Source of the DNA: Apoderus coryli | Taxonomy: Eukaryota; Arthropoda; Insecta; Coleoptera; Attelabidae | Length of the DNA: 64,000 nt | Reading direction: 5' to 3' | Assembly: GCA_911728435.2 (NCBI GenBank) | Contig: OU452200.1 | Coordinates: 682,001 to 746,000 of the forward strand | Shown: piece after piece, positions 44,301-53,439 of the stretch | Position numbering within the stretch: position 1 is the first letter of the stretch | Layout of the letters: each line of letters starts with the position of its first letter | The notes under the pieces: model-generated | The model's database searches: none | Told to the model about the DNA's origin: nothing | What the model saw: only the letters and a program-made list of their open reading frames with translations | Made by a program: the position numbers and the translations under genes

Positions 44301-44961
44301 GAAAAATGGTTTAGTTTATTTTGACAATTTTTTAATAAACGAAATAAATTATCCATCATCAAAGCGGAGTGTCAGTTTCAAATAAAAGAAAACAAATAAA
44401 AACTTTCAAAGTCAACTCCACAAAAAACTTTTAATTTAGTTATGTAAAGGAAACTAGTTTCGGCTCAACAAGCCATCATCAGTCCATTCTTACAAAAACA
44501 TCTGTGTAGAAAAAATATCAAACATGAATATTAATAACATTACACGAAAACAAACACCTGTGTTGAGTAAATAAATAAACAAAAAATATTTAGATGTTTT
44601 TGTAAGAATGGACTGATGATGGCTTGTTGAGCCGAAACTAATTTCCTTTACATAACTACATGAAAAGTTTTTTTGTGGAGTTGACTTTGAAAGTTTTTGT
44701 TTGTTTTCTTTTATTTAAATTTTTTAATACCCTTAACTCTAATAAATTTATAAATTAATTAATTAAATTTCTATTTTTTTTTTCAGACGGTGTGCAGCTC
44801 AAGAACCACGGCCTATCAGTGATCACATATACTCCAGCATAGACTCCGACTACAGTACGCTGGAGCGAGGCGGTTCGGGGCGGAGAGGTCCACCTTGGCG
44901 CCCCCATATTATAATGCAAACGGATGGCGTCAATAACGGCGGCCAAGCCTACCTTGTGTGA
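38383..44961 (+). CDS. Toll-7: Toll receptor, 18-wheeler/Toll-7 type
   Basis: Coding exons 38383-42191 and 44787-44961 (intron with TCAAG|GTAAGC donor and TTTTTTTTTCAG|A acceptor) give about 1327 residues. A signal peptide (residues 1 to about 26) is followed by a long series of leucine-rich repeats. A C-terminal cap (CDC near 677) and the Cys cluster CFALCHCCDFDACDC (from 737) come next. A second short LRR block follows, with its own cap (CRC near 922), then one membrane helix (about 988-1011). The cytoplasmic TIR domain is 1043-1180: LYDGFVCYSPKDEEW, LHYRDLP, RRVIIVLTRNFLQTEW, FWEKLRYALP. A His-rich tail (from 1207) and exon 2 (HIYSSIDSDYSTLE ... QAYLV) complete it. Two LRR blocks and this TIR are typical of the 'long Toll' group; TRNFLQTEW and the terminal exon favour 18w/Toll-7. 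The family is known in embryonic cell intercalation and, for Toll-7, antiviral recognition. The frame is intact; the ATG has AAA at -3. Confidence 0.93.
43758..43796 (+). ncRNA. Hammerhead ribozyme-like motif in the Toll intron, sense
   Basis: Stem I CACT/AGTG, CTGAGGA, one extra T, stem II GATCT/AGATC with loop AATAT, then GAAAC directly followed by GTT. All stems pair without mismatch. It lies in the same orientation as the Toll transcript, about 1 kb before the final exon, so an active copy would cut the intron. Confidence 0.65.
44338..44386. repeat. 49-bp dispersed repeat, copy 1
   Basis: The segment starting AAACGAAATAAATTATCC and ending TGTCAGTTTCAAATAA is repeated as its reverse complement at 54846-54894 with a single difference in 49 bases. 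It abuts the left arm of the inverted repeat at 44380-44717. Confidence 0.8.
44444..44493 (-). ncRNA. Hammerhead ribozyme-like motif, antisense in Toll intron
   Basis: Minus strand: stem I GGA/TCC plus an outer GTAA/TTAC, CTGATGA, one extra T, stem II GGCT/AGCC with loop TGTTG, then GAAAC-TA-GTT. The stem III region (ACTAGT) is a palindrome, which suits pairing between two molecules. Confidence 0.6.
44602..44651 (+). ncRNA. Hammerhead ribozyme-like motif, sense in Toll intron
   Basis: Mirror copy of the motif at 44444-44493 with the same core and stem II. The position before the cleavage triplet is changed (GAAAC-TA-ATT instead of GTT), which would break the second stem III pair, so this sense copy may be weaker than its antisense partner. 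Confidence 0.5.
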
Positions 44962-46490
44962 TAATTTAAACTATAAATTTATAGAAAATAGGTAAACATA
45001 GTATAATATATTATAATGACTGACTAGGTATATGTACATTTTTTAAATACTTTAAAATTAGTTTTTTTTTTAATTTTTTACTTTAGAAAATATTTTTCTA
45101 TAGATTACCATGTTTTACCAATCAGCATTTTAAACTGCGAGAAAACTAAACTGTCTATAACTTTCATCAAGTGCCCCACCCCCTCAAAAAATACAATAAA
45201 ATTGTAGCCAACAACTCTAGGAATCATATTTTTATATTTTTCCTATTTAAAAATTATTTATACTGATAGTTGATTTGCTTATTTTAAAAATTGTTCTTGT
45301 TTTACCGAATATATTTTTTTTCACAAATAATCAATTTCAATTTAAAAAAAAGATTTCTACAAGCCTAATAATTTCATGATGCAGAATAACTAAAAAAAAC
45401 ATTGTAAAAAATATATATAAACATTCATAAATAATTAATGAATGAAAATTATTGTAATGTATATATTTTTTGTAAATACCACACATCGTTATTTTTAAAG
45501 GTAATATTGAAAATTTGTTTTAATTTTTTCTTCACTGCCAGAAAAAATGTCTCAAAATGTTCATATCAGATCATGATGTCAATAGATGCTAATTAATAAT
45601 TCCTGTCAAAATCCTTCCTCTGATATGCGTTCAATCCTGGTATATCTTCAAATCATGTCTATTAAAATCGGGTTGAATTTATATTGACTTAAACACAAAT
45701 GTTTTTATAACATTTAAGTGTAAATATGAACCAGTTATCAATAATAATTATTATACTTATATCAAATCACAAATAATAACCAATTTACTAGTTTTAAATC
45801 AAATTTTCAATAATTATTACAAATTGCCTTGTTATATTGGAATATATTTATTTATAACTATACAGAGTGGCCCAAGTTTATAGTGAAAGTATTGGAGATC
45901 TGTGAAATAAATTTAAAAAAATATATTAAAGGTATAGAATAATGTTATTATTAAAAGTAATTTTTTTTTTTACAAAATTGGTCCAAATATAACAAGCAAT
46001 TTACGATACTATATTTTCTTGTTAATTATTAAAATATATTCCTACATTTTTTCCTTTTTAATGTAAATAATAAAAATTTGTAAATAGTTGATAATATTTA
46101 TTTGTTTATATATATATATATATAAATATTAAAAATAATTAATAAGATTTATCGATATTATCTGTGTATATTTTTTACGTGAACATAACAACAAAAACGA
46201 ATTACTACTACGTGTATAAATGATAATTAAATTTAAAAATAAATTAATAAAAAATATAAAATAAAAAGATCAATTGTCAAATTTATGATATTTTGTTTTA
46301 TTTATTAGTACCCTCCCAAAATTTCTAAAAAATATATAAGTGTTTTTAAAAGGATTGTTAAGACCAAATTACGGTTACTAAAAAATATTAAAAAAAGATA
46401 ATTAATTAAAAAAATTAAAGTGATAAATTCTAATATATTTTTCACATAATATACCTTCGTAGACAAGTATGAAGAGAAGAAATCAATTGG
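44962..46490 (+). other. Probable 3' UTR and flank of the Toll gene
   Basis: AT-rich sequence after the Toll stop with several AATAAA candidates (near 45195, 45906 and from 46240 on). Without transcript data the polyadenylation site cannot be chosen. No other gene was recognised. Confidence 0.4.
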
Positions 46491-46950
46491 GCATTAAGGG
46501 TGGACAGGTAGCATATCTCAGGAAATAATAGTCGTACGACAATGGGGAAAAAATTCTTTTAGGGAAATTGATCATGGGAAATCGCTGGAAATAGTTTTTT
46601 AGTTGCTAACTATACCACTAGGGGGTGTAATAGATACAGTAATGCGAAAAATGCATTTTTATTGAAAATTTCGCAATATAAGTTAAAAAAACAATACTAC
46701 CACAGTAATGCTACTGAGATTCGGCATCCTTTTGGTGTATCACTTTTTATTGTGCGGCTTGAAATAAAGGCAGCAGGGAATGACGAAATTTTACCTATGA
46801 TAATGTCTATAACTTTGGTTTGGCTTAGCCGAATTTATCAATCTAATTTTTGTTTAAGAACTGAAGCCTTGCTGATGAAGAAAAAAAATATTTCAAATCA
46901 TAATTGTTTTTGGTCGATTTCGAGATATGCTACCTGTCTACCCTTAATGG
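46491..46950. mobile_element. MITE-like element with about 30-bp terminal inverted repeats
   Basis: The left end CATTAAGGGTGGACAGGTAG continuing CATATCTC (46492-46519) is answered by the inverse at 46919-46949 with one or two changes. The interior of about 400 bp has no recognised coding frame. A target duplication could not be defined. Confidence 0.65.
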
Positions 46951-47689
46951 AATACCCGGTACATATACAACGTATTTAACAAATGCGTTTAACCAGGTCA
47001 TTTTTTTGAATTATTTGATTTTTACAAATATATGATTTGTGGAGGTGACGATGTTTGTTTTGCTTTGTATTAAAAGAAAAATATTTCAGGTGAGTTTTAA
47101 AAAACAAATAAAAGACCCAGAATCTAGGAAATAATGCATTTCCAAACCAATATTTACTTGTGGCGTATTTTTAAACACTTTGTATATTAGGAAAATTATA
47201 CCTAAGAAAATATTAAAAATTGGACAGCGGGGGCAAATCCATTTACGATATTTTAAGATAGAGACGCTTCTGATAATACTAGAAATATAGGTGTCAACTT
47301 GAGTAAATGGAACACTCTATACAGTGTGTCTACACACAAATAGGCGGCATATAGAGAACTACTGTATTACATAAAAATTTTAGGATCATAAAAAGTAGTG
47401 CTTGATTTAAGACTAAGACCTATTATACGAGGTTTGTTAAAAATATGATTTTTGATCAAGAGTAAAGTATACAGGGTGTTTTATAAATGTTAGAAAAGTT
47501 GTCTTTTCAAAATTCTCCAAACCGTAAAAAAAGTAACGCATTTCGCACATTTCAGCGGTTGAAAAAAATTTAATAATTTTTTTATCAAGTATAGGCTTTA
47601 AATATTCAAACAAAAGTTAGCTCCTGTCAAAAGAACAACTATTTTGTTGCTTGTTTATTAAAATAAACAAAAATAAAAAAATGCAAGAC

Positions 47690-47909
47690 AAATAGCTCAA
47701 AATCCTCAGTTTGGAGTCGAAGTTCTGTTTACCGATGAAGCATATTTCAATTTTCACAATAACCACATATAAGCTGAAGAAAATCCACATGAAATTGTAG
47801 AAAGCCATCATCAGCAAAACTTTCCGTCAATGTTTGGACTGGCTTCGTCGGTGATCATTTGATAGGCCCACATTTTTTGCCGAACTGCTCTCAAAAGAAT
47901 TATATTTGG
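47690..47909 (+). pseudogene. Tc1/mariner-like transposase fragment, interrupted
   Basis: The plus strand encodes EVLFTDEAYFNFHNNH (first part of the DDE core with a catalytic Asp), a stop, then NPHEIVESHHQQNF and, after a frame change, DHLIGPHFLPN. The D-E-A-x-F and DHLIGP boxes are typical of Tc1/mariner-related transposases. The sequence is cut at a TTAA (47910-47913) by the piggyBac insertion. Related decayed codons continue on the other side, from 48987 to about 49090. Nonsense and frameshift changes show it was already dead or has decayed since. Confidence 0.7.
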
Positions 47910-47913
47910 TTAA

Positions 47914-48982
47914 CCCGGCATTTGACATGTGGGGTGTGACACACCCCAGTACCTCGAAACACATACATAACTTTCTTAAAAATTTGTTGCTCGCGTCTAC
48001 GCGGCGTCCAATAGCTTTTGAGTATACGAGTATATTAATATTCACTATACGCACAAACAGCAGTTCTCTCTTGAATCTGAACGAAAGAATATCGCTTCAT
48101 AGTGGAATGGGGTATGCGATACCCCATGTGTCGGTTCTTGTGATTTTTTTTGCGCTTTAAATCTTTTATTTGGACAATGAAAAAAAGCAAAAGCAGTTAT
48201 TTTAAGAATATTTTAAGTGAATTCTTATGGTTTTTTAATTTTGGTATCATTGTTAGGCAAGATACTCTCCGGAAGCTTGGGGAAGACGCTTTTTAGGGAA
48301 AACAATAACGGTAAAAATATACTCAGAAGAGTTTTTATAAAGGAATTGGGTATGCAATTGGTTAAAGAACATCAAATGCAAAGAATGCAAAATCCTAGGC
48401 TTATACGTGAATTGCACACCACAATTTGCACAGGTTTAGGCGATACTTCTGACCCAAAATCTAAAAGACCTAAACTAAATCATGCAGGAAGACTAAAGGT
48501 ATGTCCCAGAATTTGAGATAGAAAGACCCGATACATTTGTGAAGCTTGCAGTGCTTATATATGCATGGAGCAGTCATTATTATACTGCAAAAAATGTGCA
48601 GATTTGGCCAAATTCAATAATTCATAATTTTTTCCATTTTTTAAAAAAAATTTCTGTAGTTTTAAAATGGGAATTTTGTAATAATATTTAGATTAAAAGT
48701 ACGACTTCTTCTATTAGATTAAGATTTTTCTATGGAATTACATTTTTTGTTTAAAATTATGGGGGTTATATTGTTGATATGGTAGATACCTTTGTAAAAA
48801 TAAGAGATTTTTTTAAAGTCTTGTGTTTGATTCTCGAAAAATATCATAATGAATAATAATAATAATATACAAAAAGTCTCAAATAGCAATAGACTAGTTC
48901 CAAAACATTGTTGTACAAGTGGGGTTTGTCATACCCCATGTGTCGGATCGTGCAAAAAAAAATACGCATGTCACACGCAGGG
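47914..48982 (+). mobile_element. Internally deleted piggyBac element with TTAA duplication
   Basis: TTAA at 47910-47913 and 48983-48986 flanks ends that begin CCCGGCATTTGACATG and, inverted, CCCTGCGTGTGACATG. This is the piggyBac pattern (CCC...GGG at TTAA). The plus-strand interior encodes only the transposase C-terminus (from about 48310: RRVFIKELGMQLVKEHQ) and the Cys-rich end domain (DRKTRYICEACSAYICMEQ, then CKKCADL, stop at 48625-48627), with a nonsense TGA at 48514-48516. The DDD catalytic core is absent. Three short palindromes of the form GTGGGGTNTGNNANACCCCA lie near 47930, 48105 and 48920. It is non-autonomous. Confidence 0.85.
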
Positions 48983-49090
48983 TTAAAATTCTTTCGTATA
49001 TGAGGAAGCACTGCTCGTTATTCTAAAAATATTCTCCAATATATTTCACCTTCAAGCAATGACAGAAATGCGGAGATCAAACAAAAAATC

Positions 49091-50163
49091 TTTAATAAAA
49101 ATCTGGCAATTTGCAGTACAGTAGTCAATTATCTCCAAGGCGCTAACGCCGTTAACCAATTAACATTAATGTTTGTGCTAAGAATAACAAACATACTTAA
49201 AAAATTGTTATCATCCATTGCAAATATGTCACAATTTGCCTCAGTAACTGAAAGACAAGGTGATTAGAGCGAAGGTGTAGTGAAATTTTTAGATATTTAC
49301 TTGGCAGCAGCAAATTTATTATTTTTGTCTCTCTCTCTTATATACTCTTTGCTTTCCTTTGATGTTTGTCTCTATGGCTCATTAAGTTAGAGCGGTGGAA
49401 GGCGAAACAGCATTTTCTTACATACACGGCAGAGGCAACGGTACATGCCTATATATTATATTTATTTGCAGTGAGTTGGAAGTTTTTTGAAGTTTAATTA
49501 GTTCTTTGTATGACTTAGGTAGTTTTGACGAAGCGACATTTTAATAAATCGTGTAATATGAGGATGATGAACAAGGAACGAGGTTGGTTCTACAGGGTAC
49601 AGGTAAAATCGATATCCTACCATCACACTTCTATTTATAGGGGAAAAATCTTACGAATGATTATTTTTTTCAGGTATCTACACATTTTTTAGCTCTCCAT
49701 ATAGTAAATAAGTGCGACAAACTTCAGGAGGTAATTCTGCATGAAAAAATAATGATATAAACACATTTTTTACTAAATATAGTAACCAATCAAATTACTT
49801 AATTTTAAGTCATGTGTCAAATTTCATCCAATCACCTCTGGATTACAGCGATAATACCCTACATGTGGTGTTTTAATTTTGTGGTGGTTTAGTGATGGTA
49901 GCTGTATGTAAGGGTTAAAAACATTGTTATGGGGCTTGTATATGGAGTAGTAGTCGTGTTCATTATTGTGACTTCACTACTAAAAAAGAGAGGTATACAG
50001 TGATTGGTAGGAAGGAAATTTTGGGTTATGTAGAAATAGGCGTTGACATCTGAAGGTTAGGTGTTAGATATTTTTGGTATGTTTTAATTGAGGTTAGGAT
50101 ATTAATTTTAAAATTTTTTATAAAAGGTAATAAAATAATAATGTACCGAATTTTTAAGGGGAT
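49091..50163. other. No gene recognised
   Basis: AT-rich sequence. One short block near 49719-49755 (AACTTCAGGAGGTAATTCTG, then CATGAAAAAATAATGA) recurs near 58610-58647 with few changes, so it is a dispersed repeat fragment. Confidence 0.5.
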
Positions 50164-50670
50164 TTAAACTGTATTATTTTGGTCTGGGATATTATTAAAA
50201 GTTAAAGAATTGAAGAATGGGATACAATCGAACTCTAATTGATCGTTAACACAGTTGTAGCTGAGGTCACGTTTGTGTAAATTAATTTCGAGGGATTCAA
50301 GTACGTTAAGTAATGTGCTTTTGGAACAGGTGTGAAGTATTTTGGTATTAGTGTCTATATTGAAAGAATGATGTTGATTGATAACATGGTTGGCGAAAGA
50401 AGAGTTACTATTGATATCATCTTGGTTTTCTTGTGTTGCTTTATCAATAATTTTGAGGTGTTCTTTTATTCTAGTTTCGAAATTACGACCCGTTTGTCCG
50501 ATATATACTGTGTTACAATTAACAAAACCACACTGTAAGAGATAGACACCTGATTTATTTAGCCAATGGGTACTGGACTTGCTATTGTCTAAGAATTTGC
50601 CAATAGTGTGGTTGGTTTTGAAACAGATTTGTATGTTGTACATGGCAAATAGTTTTTTGATGGAGTACAT
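50164..50670 (-). mobile_element. Penelope-like element, GIY-YIG endonuclease fragment
   Basis: Minus-strand frame of 168 residues with a GIY-YIG nuclease domain: SGVYLLQCGFVNCNTVYIGQ holds both halves of the motif (GVY...YIG), followed by TGRNFETRIKEHL with the conserved Arg, then NSSFANHVINQH and LESLEINLHKRD. In Penelope-like retroelements this domain sits C-terminal to the reverse transcriptase. The region before it reads KKLFAMYNIQICFKTNHTIG, matching the usual RT-EN linker. The RT itself is not present upstream (50680 onward), so the element is 5'-truncated. The frame is open and the visible catalytic residues are intact. It links this locus to a retroelement class known to carry hammerhead ribozymes. 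Confidence 0.85.
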
Positions 50671-51249
50671 GACTTAAAAAAATTTATTGATATATGCTAC
50701 GCCTCTGTACTAATTTACTCGATGTAGGTAGGGAATGCACTTAATGTAAGTCAAGCATTTATATCCTGGCATAAATAAAATGGCACATATCTTACACTAC
50801 GTAGGTAAATGTTATTTCTCGATAGTTCTAGTAGGTATAGAAGATCTAAGTACACCTCATAAAATGTGTGTATATGATAGTGACGTCCTCCTACAGAATT
50901 AATATTCTTTGTACCTTATGTCTGTCTAATAATTTACTAGTTTATTGGGTATGTACGAGAGTATCGTTTTATATACCCAAGTACCGTTTTCGTTTGGTCG
51001 ATACACTATATTACCTGAATATGTGTATTTTTATAATACATTTATTAAAGATCTAATCTACATTGCGGTACAGAACGTCCAAAAAGTAGGAAAGTAACTG
51101 TATAAAACAAGGATTCTATAATAATTCATTTCGTCTGAGTATTGGTCAGCGTCTAGAGCTCCTCAGTGCTATAATTTGTAACCAATCTTATTTCTTTTGT
51201 TCATTATTGAAATTGTTTGTCCCAAACTAATATTTACAGATGACTTACA
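50671..51249. other. No gene recognised
   Basis: AT-rich sequence without recognised coding content. Confidence 0.5.
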
Positions 51250-51424
51250 ACTTAAGTTATTTAATCTGACCACATTCCTGCAGGATGCAATTCCGGCTGT
51301 CAGTCGGAGTTTCCAAGTGGACGAAATCTATATCGATTTTTCCAAAGCGTTCGACATGATTGATCACTTTTTGATTCAGCAAAAGATGAACGACATTGGC
51401 TTCAGCAGAATACAATGGATTTAG
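51250..51424 (+). pseudogene. LINE reverse transcriptase fragment
   Basis: Plus-strand codons read SFQVDEIYIDFSKAFDMIDH and then FLIQQKMNDIGFS. This is RT domain 3 with the first catalytic Asp (YIDFSKAFD). Only about 50 codons remain. The fragment is joined directly to a transposase relic on the other strand. Confidence 0.7.
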
Positions 51425-51429
51425 TTCAA

Positions 51430-51745
51430 GCCCAACATCCACACAAAACAGTGACACGTTGTGGATACATTTGTTTTTCGACAATCACATGTGGGTGTTC
51501 TCAGAACCCCAAAAGCGGCAGTTTTGGCGACTAACAAGGTGAAAATGTGCTTCCTCGCTTAGGATGATTTTGCTCGAAAAATCAGCATCCATTTGTTGAT
51601 GCTGAATAATCCATTCTGCAAATTCTATTCGCTGTGCATGGTCATTAGGCTTCAGTTGTCGTGTGAATTGAATTTCGCAAGCATGTAGACACAGATCTTT
51701 AGTGAGTATACGCTGTAGAGAGAATAAGATTTTATATATGCTCAA
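51430..51745 (-). pseudogene. Tc1/mariner-like transposase fragment
   Basis: Minus strand: CEIQFTRQLKPNDHAQRIEF, then DADFSSKIILSEEAHFHL and RQNCRFWGSENTHM. This is the first half of a DDE core; the usual catalytic SDE-A-HF box reads SEEAHF, so the first catalytic Asp has become Glu. A stop follows ENTHM, and recognisable codons continue to about 51430. It belongs to a different family from the 13.8-kb mariner. Confidence 0.75.
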
Positions 51746-51804
51746 ACTAATTTGACATTGTTAGTTCCTATATTTCCTATTATGTTTCATTTTAAAAAAC
51801 AAAT

Positions 51805-52936
51805 CCGTGACCACATTAACATGTAATATAAATCTCACCAACACCTCCACTAGTCGTCTTTATCAGACACCGCCGTGGACCCTTATGTCACCTAACACAA
51901 ACACATCCCTCTTGCGTCACAATAAACAAGAAACCCCCCAATCTGTCATTTCTCAAGACTTCGCTAGCATTCTAGCCTCAGGAAGTTTCGATAGAATCCT
52001 TTACTCGGATGGATCAAACACAGATGAAGGGGTGGCCTGTTCCGTTGTAACCTCCCACCACCTAGTAGTCAGACACCGTCTTCCAAAATTCGCCTCTATC
52101 CACACGGCGGAACTATACGGCATCAAGTCGGCTTTGGAGTCCTTATCGGAGCAATACGAGAAAGTTGCTATATGTACCGATTCCATCTCCTCCATCGAAT
52201 CGATCAAGGAGATATACTCTCAACATCCCCTAGTGCAATCCATTCACCATTCCTTCCATATCCTAAATGAAAGAAATACGGTCATCGTCATAATATGGGT
52301 TCCATCACACATCGGCATCGCTGGGAATGAACTGGCTGATCAACTTGCCAAAGAAACAACTGCACTTAGCCTCAATGAAACCCACGTTCAGCTAGCCAAT
52401 GACTTGAAATGCCTGTTCTCAAGACGAACAAACACGAAATGGCAGGAGATATGGAGTGTTTCATTTACCAAGCTCGCCGAAATCGAAAAGAGCATCTGCC
52501 ACCACAAGTTACATATCTCAAACCGAAAAGACAAGTCCATCATTCGACGACTAAGAATAGGCCACACTCGAGCAACACATAAATACCTCTTAACCAGGGA
52601 AACACCACCAACATGCGACTTTTGTCACGCTGCTCTAACAGTAAAACACATCCTATCAGAATGCCAAGAACTCCAAGCTACACGTGACCAGTCAAACATA
52701 AGGGAGAACTCCAAAAAGACCTCAGCTGCTCCAACGTAAGCAACAACATCATACAGTTTCTGAAAACCTCTGGATTGTACAACAAAATATAATTAGATAT
52801 TCTTCTTAACTGTTAAATGTCTTCTGTTCATGTATATATATGTATGTAATTGTATTATCATATTAATAGAACTTAGTGTCAATGGCCTTCGATGCCGAGA
52901 CACTTAATTTTTTTTCTTTCTTTTCAATAAAAAAAA
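51805..52936 (+). mobile_element. 5'-truncated LINE with intact RNase H, poly(A) and target duplication
   Basis: The frame open from 51807 to 52739 (310 codons) contains an RNase H domain with all four acidic/His positions visible: LYSDGS, HTAELYGI, ICTDSISSI and VPSHIGIAGNELADQLA. It is followed by a C-x2-C-x7-H-x4-C zinc motif (CDFCHAALTVKHILSEC) near 52615. The 3' UTR ends with AATAAA and a poly(A) run (52926-52942). AAAAAACAAAT occurs at both borders (51794-51804 and 52937-52947) as the target site duplication, although part of it merges with the poly(A). The first codon is GTG inside the protein, so the frame has no natural start. The RNase H and CCHC layout points to the I/R1 group. Confidence 0.9.
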
Positions 52937-52947
52937 AAAAAACAAAT

Positions 52948-53431
52948 TAATTCCAACAAAATGAGTTCTTCTGTAATTAAAAATTCACGCGAAAGACTAA
53001 TTTTGCTATTATTTCTGCGAAAGTCCAATAGTTGGACGGACAACCGGTACAGATGATTGAATATATTTATTTTCTTCGTATTTCCTGCGTGCGTATATGC
53101 GATTGAGTTAGTAGGCATAAGGGAGCGCCAATAAAAACGTTTTTTATAATTATTATTAACAGTAAGTCTATAGATTTATTTCATTTATTTAGTTACTTAG
53201 TCTTATGTATGGTTATCGATATAAAACGGTATGCGGGTCAAAAGTAAAACAGTTCCTGGTTGCTACGTACTAGTTTTCTTCTAGTTTTTCTGATGAAGAG
53301 ACAAGTACAATTTTAAATAAAGATTATGGAAAACCTTGTAGATTAGAATGTGAATCTTTGCTTGATGTACGTTTACAAACCTACTTTTAATATCAATAGT
53401 TTTTGAGGCAATTACTGTTAACAATAGTCTA
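52948..53431. other. No gene recognised
   Basis: AT-rich sequence between the LINE target duplication and the hAT element. CTGATGAAGAG near 53290 lacks a following GAAAC, so it is not a hammerhead-like copy. Confidence 0.5.
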
Positions 53432-53439
53432 TACACCAC

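Larger units (their letters stand above)
44380..44717. repeat. Long inverted repeat with a hammerhead-like motif in each arm
   Basis: Arms of about 123 bp (44380-44502 and 44591-44717) are near-perfect inverted copies around an 88-bp spacer. Each arm runs AAATAAAAGAAAACAAA, then TTTCAAAGTCAACTCCAC, then TATGTAAAGGAAACTA and a ribozyme-like core. The right arm ends about 70 bp before the last exon of the Toll gene. The transcript of this intron could fold into a long hairpin. Confidence 0.85.
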
